A stretch of DNA of 64,000 nucleotides. Source: Pseudomonas sp. BBP2017 (GTDB lineage Bacteria; Pseudomonadota; Gammaproteobacteria; Pseudomonadales; Pseudomonadaceae). The notes under the pieces are model-generated. The model had not been told where the DNA came from and made no database searches. It worked only from the letters and a program-made list of their open reading frames with translations. The first letter of the stretch is position 1; each line of letters opens with the position of its first letter. The stretch covers positions 1-64,000 of the forward strand of contig NZ_PVZN01000003.1 in assembly GCF_003024385.1 (NCBI RefSeq). The letters are read 5' to 3'. This document shows positions 1-7,193 of this stretch, one piece after another. Made by a program: the position numbers and the translations under genes.

Positions 1-1411
1 CGCTAGAGAGCCCGTAAGCAGCCCCCCCCGCCCCTACCAGCACCACCATGAAAATCAGCTTCTCCCAATGCGTGAACAAGCTCTGGCCCTGCTCATGCTT
101 GGCTCGGGCAAACAGGATCACACCCGGCGCATACAACAGCGCAGAGAGCAGCAGGTACTTCAAGCCACCGGCGTACAGCAGCCAGATTGCGTAGACCAGA
201 GCGACGCCAGCGATCAGCAAATCCTTGCGTCGCCTGCTGGCATGTCCCTCGTAGGTCTCACCCCGCACCGCCAGCAACACCGCATAAGCCGCCGACCACA
301 AGTAAGGCACCAGAATCATCGACGACGCCAGATAAATCAGGCTGGTATAGGTGCCGGCCGAGAACAACGTGATCAGCAAGAACAGCTGGATCATGATGTT
401 GGTCAACCACAGGGCATTGGCCGGCACATGATTGGCGTTTTCCTTGGCCAGAAAGCGCGGCATGGTCTGGTCGCGGGCCGTGGCAAAGAGGATCTCGGCG
501 CATAGCAACGCCCAGGACAACAAGGCACCGAGCAAAGAAACCGCCAGGCCGAGGCTGATCAGCAACGCCCCCCAAGGGCCGACGATATGTTCCAGCACCG
601 AGGCCAGCGACGGGTTCTGCAGCGCCGCCAGTTCCGGCTGGGTCATAACCCCCAGCGACAGCACGTTGACCAGCACCAGCAAGGCCAGCACACCAATGAA
701 GCCGATCACCGTGGCCTTGCCCACGTCCGAGCGCTTCTGCGCTCTACCTGAGTAGACACTGGCACCCTCGATGCCGATGAACACGAACACGGTTACCAGC
801 ATCATGTTGCGCACCTGATCGAGCACGCTGCCAAATTTCGGGTTGCTCAGCCCCCAGATATCGCGCGTGAAGATGTCGGCCCGGAACGCCACCGCAGCGA
901 TGACGATGAACATCACCAGCGGCACGATCTTGGCCACAGTGGTCACCTGGTTGATGAACGCTGCCTCCTTGATCCCGCGCAGCACCAGGAAGTGCACGGC
1001 CCACAGCAGCAACGAAGCGCAGGCAATGGCGATCGGCGTGTTGCCCTCACCGAACAGCGGAAAATAAAAGCCCAGGGTGCTGAACAACAGCACGAAGTAA
1101 CCGACGTTGCCCAGCCAGGCACTGATCCAGTAGCCCCAGGCGGACGAGAAACCCATGTAGTCGCCGAAGCCGGCCTTGGCGTAGGCATACACTCCCGAGT
1201 CGAGCTCCGGCTTGCGATTGGCCAGGGTCTGAAACACGAAGGCCAGGGCCAACATGCCCACCGCCGTGATCCCCCAGCCGATCAGCACTGCACCGACGTC
1301 AGCGCGGGCGGCCATGTTCTGCGGCAAGGAGAAAATTCCGCCACCAATCATCGAACCGACCACCAGAGCGATCAACGCACCCAGGCGCAGTTTTTGTCCA
1401 GGTTCGGACAT
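1..1411 (-). CDS. arcD: arginine/ornithine antiporter ArcD, second copy (3' end outside window)
   Basis: Basic amino acid/polyamine antiporter of the APA family that would exchange external arginine for internal ornithine across the inner membrane. The frame is open from an ATG at 1411 (MSEPGQKLRLGALIALVVGS) to the window edge, and about 470 codons are present. By alignment with the neighbouring copy only about the last half dozen residues are missing. The N-terminal glycine-rich motif [12 protein letters not shown] and a dozen hydrophobic helices are visible. It is divergent from, and very similar to, the arcD at 1851, especially over the first 190 residues; the two have diverged more towards the C terminus. 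It may be a paralogue with altered substrate preference or regulation. I see no good ANR box in its own upstream direction. Confidence 0.93.
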   Translation of the reverse strand, partial: MSEPGQKLRLGALIALVVGSMIGGGIFSLPQNMAARADVGAVLIGWGITAVGMLALAFVFQTLANRKPELDSGVYAYAKAGFGDYMGFSSAWGYWISAWLGNVGYFVLLFSTLGFYFPLFGEGNTPIAIACASLLLWAVHFLVLRGIKEAAFINQVTTVAKIVPLVMFIVIAAVAFRADIFTRDIWGLSNPKFGSVLDQVRNMMLVTVFVFIGIEGASVYSGRAQKRSDVGKATVIGFIGVLALLVLVNVLSLGVMTQPELAALQNPSLASVLEHIVGPWGALLISLGLAVSLLGALLSWALLCAEILFATARDQTMPRFLAKENANHVPANALWLTNIMIQLFLLITLFSAGTYTSLIYLASSMILVPYLWSAAYAVLLAVRGETYEGHASRRRKDLLIAGVALVYAIWLLYAGGLKYLLLSALLYAPGVILFARAKHEQGQSLFTHWEKLIFMVVLVGAGGAAYGLSS

Positions 1412-1774
1412 GAAATCCCCCTTTCTGTCTTGTCTTTGTAACCTCAGCGATTCACCCTGAGTTAAATATATGCACAGTCTAGGCGTTTATAGATATTCAG
1501 TCTTTAAAACTAGAGCCATCATAACTATGACGTCTATGCCAGGCATACTAGATGGTGAGTTTTGTGCACTATTCTCGCCCCTCACGTAAATAAGAGAAAA
1601 TCTCGTCAAAAATTTGCGAAAGCTGTGAAACGGGCTAGCGTCATATCTCGCAGGCTGTCAGAGCGAATGCTCTAAACACCATGGAGGTGCCTGTGCACGA
1701 GGCTTGCAGCAGTGCCATCGGCATACTCCGGGGGAGCTCTTTCAGTCAAGGAAAGCAATGGATTGTTCTATTAA

Positions 1775-1788
1775 CTGACCTGAATCAG
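1775..1788 (+). promoter_or_regulatory. ANR/FNR-type box upstream of arcDABC
   Basis: CTGACCTGAATCAG resembles the ANR/FNR consensus TTGAT-N4-ATCAA, with the TGA and ATCA cores kept. Its centre (1781.5) lies about 32 bases upstream of a -10-like TACTCT at 1811-1816. That puts the box near -41.5 from a start point around 1823, the classic class II position for oxygen-responsive activation. In P. aeruginosa the arcDABC operon is known to be ANR-dependent, so the site fits the genes. Confidence 0.65.
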
Positions 1789-1810
1789 CTAGTGAATACG
1801 TCGCTGGATT

Positions 1811-1816
1811 TACTCT
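1811..1816 (+). promoter_or_regulatory. -10 element of the arcDABC promoter
   Basis: TACTCT is a plausible -10 hexamer. It is correctly spaced from the ANR box at 1775-1788 and 35 bases ahead of the arcD ATG. No good -35 hexamer is needed at an activator-dependent class II promoter. The ribosome-binding site ACGGAG follows at 1838-1843. Confidence 0.45.
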
Positions 1817-1850
1817 AGCGTCATCTCTTCTCCTGATACGGAGTTATTCG

Positions 1851-3278
1851 ATGTCAGACGCTCCCGGAAAACTACGACTTGGTGCCCTGGTCGCACTTGT
1901 AGTCGGTTCTATGATCGGCGGCGGGATCTTTTCGCTGCCACAAAACATGGCTGCCAGTGCTGATGTAGGCGCTGTTCTGATCGGCTGGGGGATCACCGCC
2001 ATCGGTATGCTGACCCTGGCCTTTGTGTTCCAGACCCTGGCCAACCGAAAGCCGGATCTGGACGGCGGTGTGTATGCCTACGCCAAGGCCGGATTCGGCG
2101 ATTACATGGGTTTCTCGTCCGCCTGGGGCTACTGGATCAGTGCCTGGCTGGGCAACGTCGGCTACTTCGTCCTGCTGTTCAGCACCCTGGGTTACTTCTT
2201 CCCGATCTTTGGCGAGGGCAACACCCCGGCCGCCATCATCGGCGCCTCGGTATTGCTCTGGGCCGTGCACTTTCTGGTGCTGCGCGGGATCAAGGAAGCC
2301 GCCTTCATCAACCTGGTCACCACCGTAGCCAAGGTTGTACCACTGGCGCTGTTCATCCTGATCGCCCTGTTCGCGTTCAAACTGGACATCTTCACCGCTG
2401 ACATCTGGGGCAGCATGAACCCGGACCTGGGCAGCGTGATGAACCAGGTGCGCAACATGATGCTGGTCACCGTCTGGGTGTTCATCGGTATCGAGGGCGC
2501 GAGCATCTTCTCGGCCCGGGCGGAAAAACGTTCAGACGTGGGTAAGGCAACGGTCATCGGCTTCATCACCGTGCTGTTGTTCCTGGTCCTGGTCAACGTG
2601 CTGTCGCTGGGCATCATGACTCAACCTGAGCTGGCCAAACTGCAGAACCCGTCGATGGCCGCCGTGCTTGAGCACGTCGTTGGCCACTGGGGCGCGGTGC
2701 TGATCAGTGTCGGCCTGATCATCTCGCTGCTCGGTGCGCTGCTGTCCTGGGTGCTGCTGTGCGCCGAGATCATGTTCGCCGCCGCCAAAGACCACACCAT
2801 GCCTGAGTTCCTGCGCCGCGAGAACGCCAACCATGTACCGGCCAATGCCCTGTGGCTGACCAATGCCATGGTGCAGATCTTCCTGGTCATCACCCTGTTC
2901 TCGGCCAGTACCTACCTGTCACTGATCTACCTCGCCACCTCGATGATCCTGGTGCCTTACCTGTGGTCGGCGGCCTATGCCTTCCTTATGGCATGGCGTA
3001 GCGAGACCTACGAACAAGCCCTGGCCGAACGCAAGAAAGACCTGATCATCGGCGGTATCGCCCTGGTCTATGCGATCTGGCTGCTGTACGCCGGTGGCGT
3101 CAAATACCTGCTGCTCTCGGCACTGCTCTATGCCCCTGGCGTGATCCTGTTCGCCAAGGCCAAGCGCGAGGTCGGCCAACCGGTTTTTACCAACGTGGAG
3201 AAGCTGCTTTTCGCCGCCGTGGTTATTGGCGCCCTGGTGGCAGCCTATGGCCTCTACGACGGCTTCCTGACTCTGTAA
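1851..3278 (+). CDS. arcD: arginine/ornithine antiporter ArcD, first gene of arcDABC
   Basis: A 475-residue inner-membrane antiporter that imports arginine and exports ornithine, the transport step of the arginine deiminase pathway. It has the APA-family N-terminal motif [16 protein letters not shown] (about residues 19-34) and around 13 hydrophobic segments, close to the normal ArcD length. The start follows ACGGAG with an 8-base gap. It is the first gene of arcD-arcA-argI-arcC, with 31 bases to arcA. The nearby ANR-type box implies induction at low oxygen. A divergent near-copy lies to the left. Confidence 0.97.
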   Translation: MSDAPGKLRLGALVALVVGSMIGGGIFSLPQNMAASADVGAVLIGWGITAIGMLTLAFVFQTLANRKPDLDGGVYAYAKAGFGDYMGFSSAWGYWISAWLGNVGYFVLLFSTLGYFFPIFGEGNTPAAIIGASVLLWAVHFLVLRGIKEAAFINLVTTVAKVVPLALFILIALFAFKLDIFTADIWGSMNPDLGSVMNQVRNMMLVTVWVFIGIEGASIFSARAEKRSDVGKATVIGFITVLLFLVLVNVLSLGIMTQPELAKLQNPSMAAVLEHVVGHWGAVLISVGLIISLLGALLSWVLLCAEIMFAAAKDHTMPEFLRRENANHVPANALWLTNAMVQIFLVITLFSASTYLSLIYLATSMILVPYLWSAAYAFLMAWRSETYEQALAERKKDLIIGGIALVYAIWLLYAGGVKYLLLSALLYAPGVILFAKAKREVGQPVFTNVEKLLFAAVVIGALVAAYGLYDGFLTL

Positions 3279-3309
3279 CCCCCGTATTCGCAACTTGGAG
3301 GAAATAACC

Positions 3310-4566
3310 ATGTCCACGGAAAAAGTTAAGTACGGCGTACATTCCGAAGCCGGCAAACTGCGCAAAGTGATGGTCTGTTCCCCTGGTCTGGCGCACCAGC
3401 GCCTGACGCCGAGCAACTGCGACGAGCTGCTGTTCGACGACGTCATCTGGGTCAATCAGGCTAAGCGCGACCACTTCGATTTCGTCACCAAAATGCGTGA
3501 ACGCGGCATCGAAGTGCTGGAAATGCACAACCTGCTGACCGATATCGTTGCGCAACCCGAAGCGCTGAAATGGATCCTCGACCGCAAGATTACCTCTGAC
3601 ACCGTCGGCGTCGGTCTGACCAACGAAGTGCGCAGCTGGCTCGAAGGCCTGGAGCCACGTCATCTGGCAGAGTTCCTGATCGGCGGCGTGGCCGGTGAAG
3701 ACCTGCCGGATAGCGAAGGCTCCAGTGTGATCAAGATGTACCGCGACTACCTGGGGCACTCCAGCTTCCTGCTCGACCCACTGCCGAACACCCAGTTCAC
3801 TCGCGACACCACCTGCTGGATCTACGGCGGCGTCACCCTGAACCCGATGTACTGGCCGGCGCGACGTCAGGAAACCCTGCTGACCACCGCCATCTACAAG
3901 TTCCACCCTGAGTTCACCGGTGCCGAATTCGAAATCTGGTACGGCGATCCAGACAAGGACCATGGCAAAGCCACCCTCGAAGGCGGTGACGTCATGCCAA
4001 TCGGCAATGGCGTGGTGCTGATTGGTATGGGCGAGCGCACCTCGCGCCAGGCCATCGGCCAACTGGCGCAGTCGCTGTTCGCCAAAGGCGCAGTGGAGAA
4101 AGTCGTAGTGGCCGGTCTGCCGAAATCTCGCGCCGCCATGCACCTGGACACCGTGTTCAGCTTCTGCGACCGCGACCTGGTCACGATCTTCCCGGAAGTG
4201 GTCAAGGAAATCGTGCCGTTCGTCATCCGTCCGGACAACAGCAAGCCTTATGGCATGGACGTGCGCCGCGAGAACAAAACCTTCATCGAGGTGGTCGCCG
4301 AATCCCTCAATCTGAAGAAACTGCGCGTCGTCGAAACCGGTGGCAACAGCTTCGCCGCCGAACGCGAGCAGTGGGATGACGGCAACAACGTGGTGGCTGT
4401 TGAGCCGGGTGTGGTCATCGGTTATGACCGCAACACCTACACCAACACCCTGCTGCGCAAGGCCGGTATCGAGGTCATCACTATCAGCGCCGGCGAACTG
4501 GGCCGGGGCCGTGGCGGCGGTCACTGCATGACCTGCCCAATCGTTCGTGACCCTATCGACTACTAA
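3310..4566 (+). CDS. arcA: arginine deiminase
   Basis: Converts arginine to citrulline and ammonia in the cytoplasm, the first step of anaerobic ATP generation from arginine. From the ATG at 3310, behind TTGGAGGAAATAACC, the product is 418 residues, as in P. aeruginosa ArcA; an ATG five codons earlier overlaps the ribosome-binding site and is less likely. The guanidino-binding region FTRDTTCW and the C-terminal GGGHCMTCP are present. The nucleophile is Cys406 by position, the known catalytic cysteine of the Pseudomonas enzyme. It sits between arcD and argI. Confidence 0.98.
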   Translation: MSTEKVKYGVHSEAGKLRKVMVCSPGLAHQRLTPSNCDELLFDDVIWVNQAKRDHFDFVTKMRERGIEVLEMHNLLTDIVAQPEALKWILDRKITSDTVGVGLTNEVRSWLEGLEPRHLAEFLIGGVAGEDLPDSEGSSVIKMYRDYLGHSSFLLDPLPNTQFTRDTTCWIYGGVTLNPMYWPARRQETLLTTAIYKFHPEFTGAEFEIWYGDPDKDHGKATLEGGDVMPIGNGVVLIGMGERTSRQAIGQLAQSLFAKGAVEKVVVAGLPKSRAAMHLDTVFSFCDRDLVTIFPEVVKEIVPFVIRPDNSKPYGMDVRRENKTFIEVVAESLNLKKLRVVETGGNSFAAEREQWDDGNNVVAVEPGVVIGYDRNTYTNTLLRKAGIEVITISAGELGRGRGGGHCMTCPIVRDPIDY

Positions 4567-4577
4567 ACGACCATCAA

Positions 4578-4607
4578 CCCGGCCGCACTTACCCGGTGCC
4601 GGCCGGG
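4578..4607 (+). other. arcA-argI intercistronic hairpin
   Basis: CCCGGCCG (4578-4585) pairs with CGGCCGGG (4600-4607) around a 14-base loop, 12 bases after the arcA stop. There is no U-run, so it is more likely an mRNA-stabilising or processing element than a terminator. Differential stability of arc mRNA segments is known in Pseudomonas; its assignment to this hairpin is inferred. Confidence 0.6.
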
Positions 4608-4635
4608 CCGATCACCGCATCCAAGGAGAATCATC

Positions 4636-5646
4636 ATGGCGTTCAACATCCACAACCGTAACCTGCTGAGCCTGGAACACCACACCCCTCGCGAGTTGCG
4701 TTACCTGCTGGACCTGTCCCGCGACCTGAAACGTGCCAAGTACACCGGCACCGAGCAGCAGCACCTCAAAGGCAACAACATTGCGCTGATTTTCGAGAAA
4801 ACCTCGACCCGTACCCGTTGCGCTTTTGAAGTCGCCGCCTATGACCAAGGCGCCAACGTCACCTACATCGACCCCAACTCCTCGCAGATCGGCCACAAAG
4901 AAAGCATGAAGGACACCGCACGTGTTCTGGGCCGCATGTATGACGCCATCGAGTACCGTGGTTTCAAACAGGAAATCGTCGAAGAGCTGGCCAAGTTTGC
5001 TGGCGTTCCGGTGTTCAACGGCCTGACCGACGAATACCACCCAACCCAGATGATCGCCGACGTGCTGACCATGCGTGAACACGCCGACAAGCCGATCCAT
5101 GAGATCAGCTACGTGTATCTGGGCGACGCCCGCAACAACATGGGCAACTCGCTGTTGCTGGTCGGCTCGAAACTCGGCATGGACGTGCGAATCTGTGCAC
5201 CTAAAGCCCTGTGGCCGCATGACGACCTGGTCGCCCGCTGCAAGAAATACGCGGAAGAAAGCGGCGCCCGCATCACCCTGACCGAAGACCCCAAAGCGGC
5301 GGTCAAGGGCGTTGACTTCATCCATACCGATGTCTGGGTATCGATGGGCGAACCGGTTGAAGCCTGGGCCGAACGTATCCAGCAACTGCTGCCATACCAG
5401 GTCAACGCCGAGCTGATGAAAGCCACCGGCAACCCACGGACCAAGTTCATGCACTGCCTGCCAGCGTTCCACAACGCCGACACCAAGGTCGGCAAACAGA
5501 TCGCCGAGCAATACCCGAACCTGGCCAACGGTATTGAAGTCACCGACGACGTATTCGAGTCGCCAGCCTGCATCGCCTTCGAGCAAGCGGAAAACCGCAT
5601 GCACACCATCAAGGCAATCCTGGTTTCGACCCTGGCTGACCTGTAA
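4636..5646 (+). CDS. argI: catabolic ornithine carbamoyltransferase
   Basis: Catalyses phosphorolysis of citrulline to ornithine and carbamoyl phosphate, the second step of the deiminase pathway (the gene is also called arcB). The product is 336 residues, the usual length of the catabolic enzyme. The carbamoyl-phosphate-binding motif STRTRCAFE lies near residues 56-64 and the ornithine-site motif HCLPAFH near 272-278. The start follows AAGGAGAATCATC. It is the third gene of the arc operon and is flanked by hairpins on both sides. Operon position, rather than sequence alone, separates it from the anabolic argF type. Confidence 0.97.
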   Translation: MAFNIHNRNLLSLEHHTPRELRYLLDLSRDLKRAKYTGTEQQHLKGNNIALIFEKTSTRTRCAFEVAAYDQGANVTYIDPNSSQIGHKESMKDTARVLGRMYDAIEYRGFKQEIVEELAKFAGVPVFNGLTDEYHPTQMIADVLTMREHADKPIHEISYVYLGDARNNMGNSLLLVGSKLGMDVRICAPKALWPHDDLVARCKKYAEESGARITLTEDPKAAVKGVDFIHTDVWVSMGEPVEAWAERIQQLLPYQVNAELMKATGNPRTKFMHCLPAFHNADTKVGKQIAEQYPNLANGIEVTDDVFESPACIAFEQAENRMHTIKAILVSTLADL

Positions 5647-5654
5647 GACCTCTG

Positions 5655-5688
5655 GAGCTGCCCCTCCCCCTGTGGGAGGGGGTAGCTT
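5655..5688 (+). other. argI-arcC intercistronic hairpin
   Basis: AGCT-g-CCCCTCCC (5656-5668) pairs with GGGAGGGG-gt-AGCT (5674-5687) around a 5-base loop. It lies in the 68-base gap between argI and arcC, without a U-tract. It probably tunes arcC levels or protects upstream mRNA. Confidence 0.6.
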
Positions 5689-5714
5689 CTCTCTTTCCTA
5701 GAAGGACACTCATC

Positions 5715-6647
5715 ATGCGTATCGTTGTTGCATTGGGCGGTAACGCCCTGCTGCGCCGTGGCGAACCCATGACCGCGGACAATCAGCGCGCCAATATCCG
5801 CATCGCCACTGAACAGATCGCCAAGATTCATCCCGGCAACGAACTGGTCATCGCCCACGGCAATGGCCCACAAGTCGGCCTGCTGTCGCTGCAAGCGCAA
5901 TCCTACAAACCGGACGAAGCTTATCCACTGGACGTCCTCGGGGCTGAAACCGAAGGCATGATCGGCTACATCATTGAGCAAGAGCTGGGTAACCTGCTGG
6001 CCTTCGAAGTACCGTTTGCCACCCTGCTGACCCAGGTTGAAGTCGATGCCAAGGACCCGGCTTTCCAGAAACCGAGCAAGCCGATCGGGCCGGTCTACTC
6101 CAAAGAAGATGCTGAGCGCCTGGCCGCAGAAAAAGGCTGGTCCATTGCCCCGGACGGAGACAAATTCCGTCGCGTAGTAGCCAGTCCTCGACCAAAACGC
6201 ATTTTTGAAATTCGCCCGATCACATGGCTGCTGGAAAAAGGCACAGTGGTGATCTGTGCCGGTGGCGGTGGCATCCCGACCATCTACGACCAGAGCGGCA
6301 AAGTCCTCAGCGGCATAGAGGCGGTGATCGACAAAGACCTGTGCTCGTCCTTGCTGGCTCAGCAACTGAAGGCCGACCTGCTGGTCATCGCCACCGACGT
6401 CAATGCTGCTTACATCGACTGGGGCAAACCAACCCAGAAAGCCGTCGCCGAAGCTCATCCAGACGAACTTGAACGCCTTGGTTTCGCCGCCGGCTCCATG
6501 GGTCCGAAAGTCCAGGCTGCCTGCGAATTTGCCCGTGAAACCGGCAAAGTCGCGGTGATCGGTTCGCTGGCGGATATCGAAGATATCGTCAAAGGGACTG
6601 CCGGTACTCGTGTCACCACGGCCAAGCCTGGAATAAGCTACCGTTGA
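5715..6647 (+). CDS. arcC: carbamate kinase
   Basis: Transfers phosphate from carbamoyl phosphate to ADP, yielding ATP, CO2 and ammonia; this is the energy-conserving step of the arginine deiminase pathway. It has 310 residues, typical for the family. It shows the N-terminal nucleotide-binding [17 protein letters not shown], the [10 protein letters not shown] loop near residues 50-60, and the CAGGGGIP motif near 186-193. The ribosome-binding site AGAAGGA precedes the ATG. It is the last catabolic gene of the operon and a hairpin with a U-run follows. Confidence 0.98.
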   Translation: MRIVVALGGNALLRRGEPMTADNQRANIRIATEQIAKIHPGNELVIAHGNGPQVGLLSLQAQSYKPDEAYPLDVLGAETEGMIGYIIEQELGNLLAFEVPFATLLTQVEVDAKDPAFQKPSKPIGPVYSKEDAERLAAEKGWSIAPDGDKFRRVVASPRPKRIFEIRPITWLLEKGTVVICAGGGGIPTIYDQSGKVLSGIEAVIDKDLCSSLLAQQLKADLLVIATDVNAAYIDWGKPTQKAVAEAHPDELERLGFAAGSMGPKVQAACEFARETGKVAVIGSLADIEDIVKGTAGTRVTTAKPGISYR

Positions 6648-6654
6648 TGCAGTT

Positions 6655-6679
6655 GGGCGGACTTGAGACCCGCCCTTTT
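6655..6679 (+). terminator. probable terminator after arcC
   Basis: GGGCGG (6655-6660) pairs with CCGCCC (6670-6675) and is followed by TTTT. It lies 7 bases past the arcC stop and would end or attenuate the arc transcript before the DUF5064 gene. The tail is short, so read-through is likely. Confidence 0.5.
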
Positions 6680-6701
6680 CAACCTTCCAGAGGAGCCTTT
6701 C

Positions 6702-7064
6702 ATGGCCACGTTCACACCCGGTCACCTGCACATCGAGCGTCACGCATTGACCAAGGATGACGTCAGTTACGACATCAAGATCGATTACGAAGTTGCCAAG
6801 GATCCCAGTAAAGGCACTGGCATGCAGTTCACGATGCATGGATCGATCCAGGGCAAGGACATGAGCGAGACGTTCTTCCTGCCCAAGGAAGAAGCCTACA
6901 ACTTCGCCAGCAATGTAACGAAAATCGCCGAGAAGTACGGCATTCCCAAGGCATACAGCAGCATTGGCTCGGTGCACAAACACTACGACGCCATGTTCGA
7001 AGATGTGCGTGTTCAACTGAACATGAAATCCGGCGACCCGATCAAACCAGAACATTTCGAGTAA
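6702..7064 (+). CDS. DUF5064 family protein
   Basis: A small cytoplasmic protein of 120 residues with unknown function. I recognise the sequence type (MATFTPGHLHIERHAL...) as the DUF5064 family that sits beside arc genes in pseudomonads. The ATG at 6702 follows AGAGGAGCC at good spacing; an upstream in-frame start would run through the terminator-like hairpin and lacks a ribosome-binding site. It has no signal peptide or membrane segment and mixed alpha/beta character. It may be co-transcribed with arcC by read-through. A role in arginine metabolism is guilt by association only. Confidence 0.85.
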   Translation: MATFTPGHLHIERHALTKDDVSYDIKIDYEVAKDPSKGTGMQFTMHGSIQGKDMSETFFLPKEEAYNFASNVTKIAEKYGIPKAYSSIGSVHKHYDAMFEDVRVQLNMKSGDPIKPEHFE

Positions 7065-7071
7065 CCCTCGG

Positions 7072-7101
7072 ACCTCTTCACGGGCAAGCCCGCGAAGAGG
7101 T
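7072..7101. repeat. REP-type palindrome / bidirectional terminator
   Basis: ACCTCTTC at 7072-7079 and GAAGAGGT at 7094-7101 enclose CGGGCAAGCCCG, giving a near-complete 30-base palindrome with the REP core GGGCAAGCCCG. It lies 7 bases after the DUF5064 stop and about 90 bases before the next gene, so it probably acts as a terminator. It is the smallest member of the repeat family seen at 14851, 24224, 27256 and 32949. Confidence 0.75.
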
Positions 7102-7193
7102 CATCATGGCCGGGGGTGTTACTCCAATACCCCCATTACCATCACCCGGCCAGGCCTAATCGAAGATCTTCCGCACCGCTGAGGATCTTCAAC

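Larger units (their letters stand above)
1412..1850. promoter_or_regulatory. divergent arcD/arcD control region, no gene
   Basis: This 439-base gap separates two divergent arcD genes and has no convincing coding frame. The right side carries an ANR-type box and -10 element for the arcDABC operon (listed separately). The left half is AT-richer and holds short palindromes: TCATAACTATGA at 1519-1530, TATGCCAGGCATA at 1535-1547, and AGAGC-gaat-GCTCT at 1660-1673. These could be operators, for example for an arginine-responsive regulator, but I cannot assign them to a known protein. Confidence 0.6.

Noticed and set aside
21..34. Run of C bases near the window edge as a possible phase-variation tract or frameshift
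   Set aside because: The arcD frame reads through it without a shift and matches the paralogue's Gly/Ala-rich C-terminal helix.
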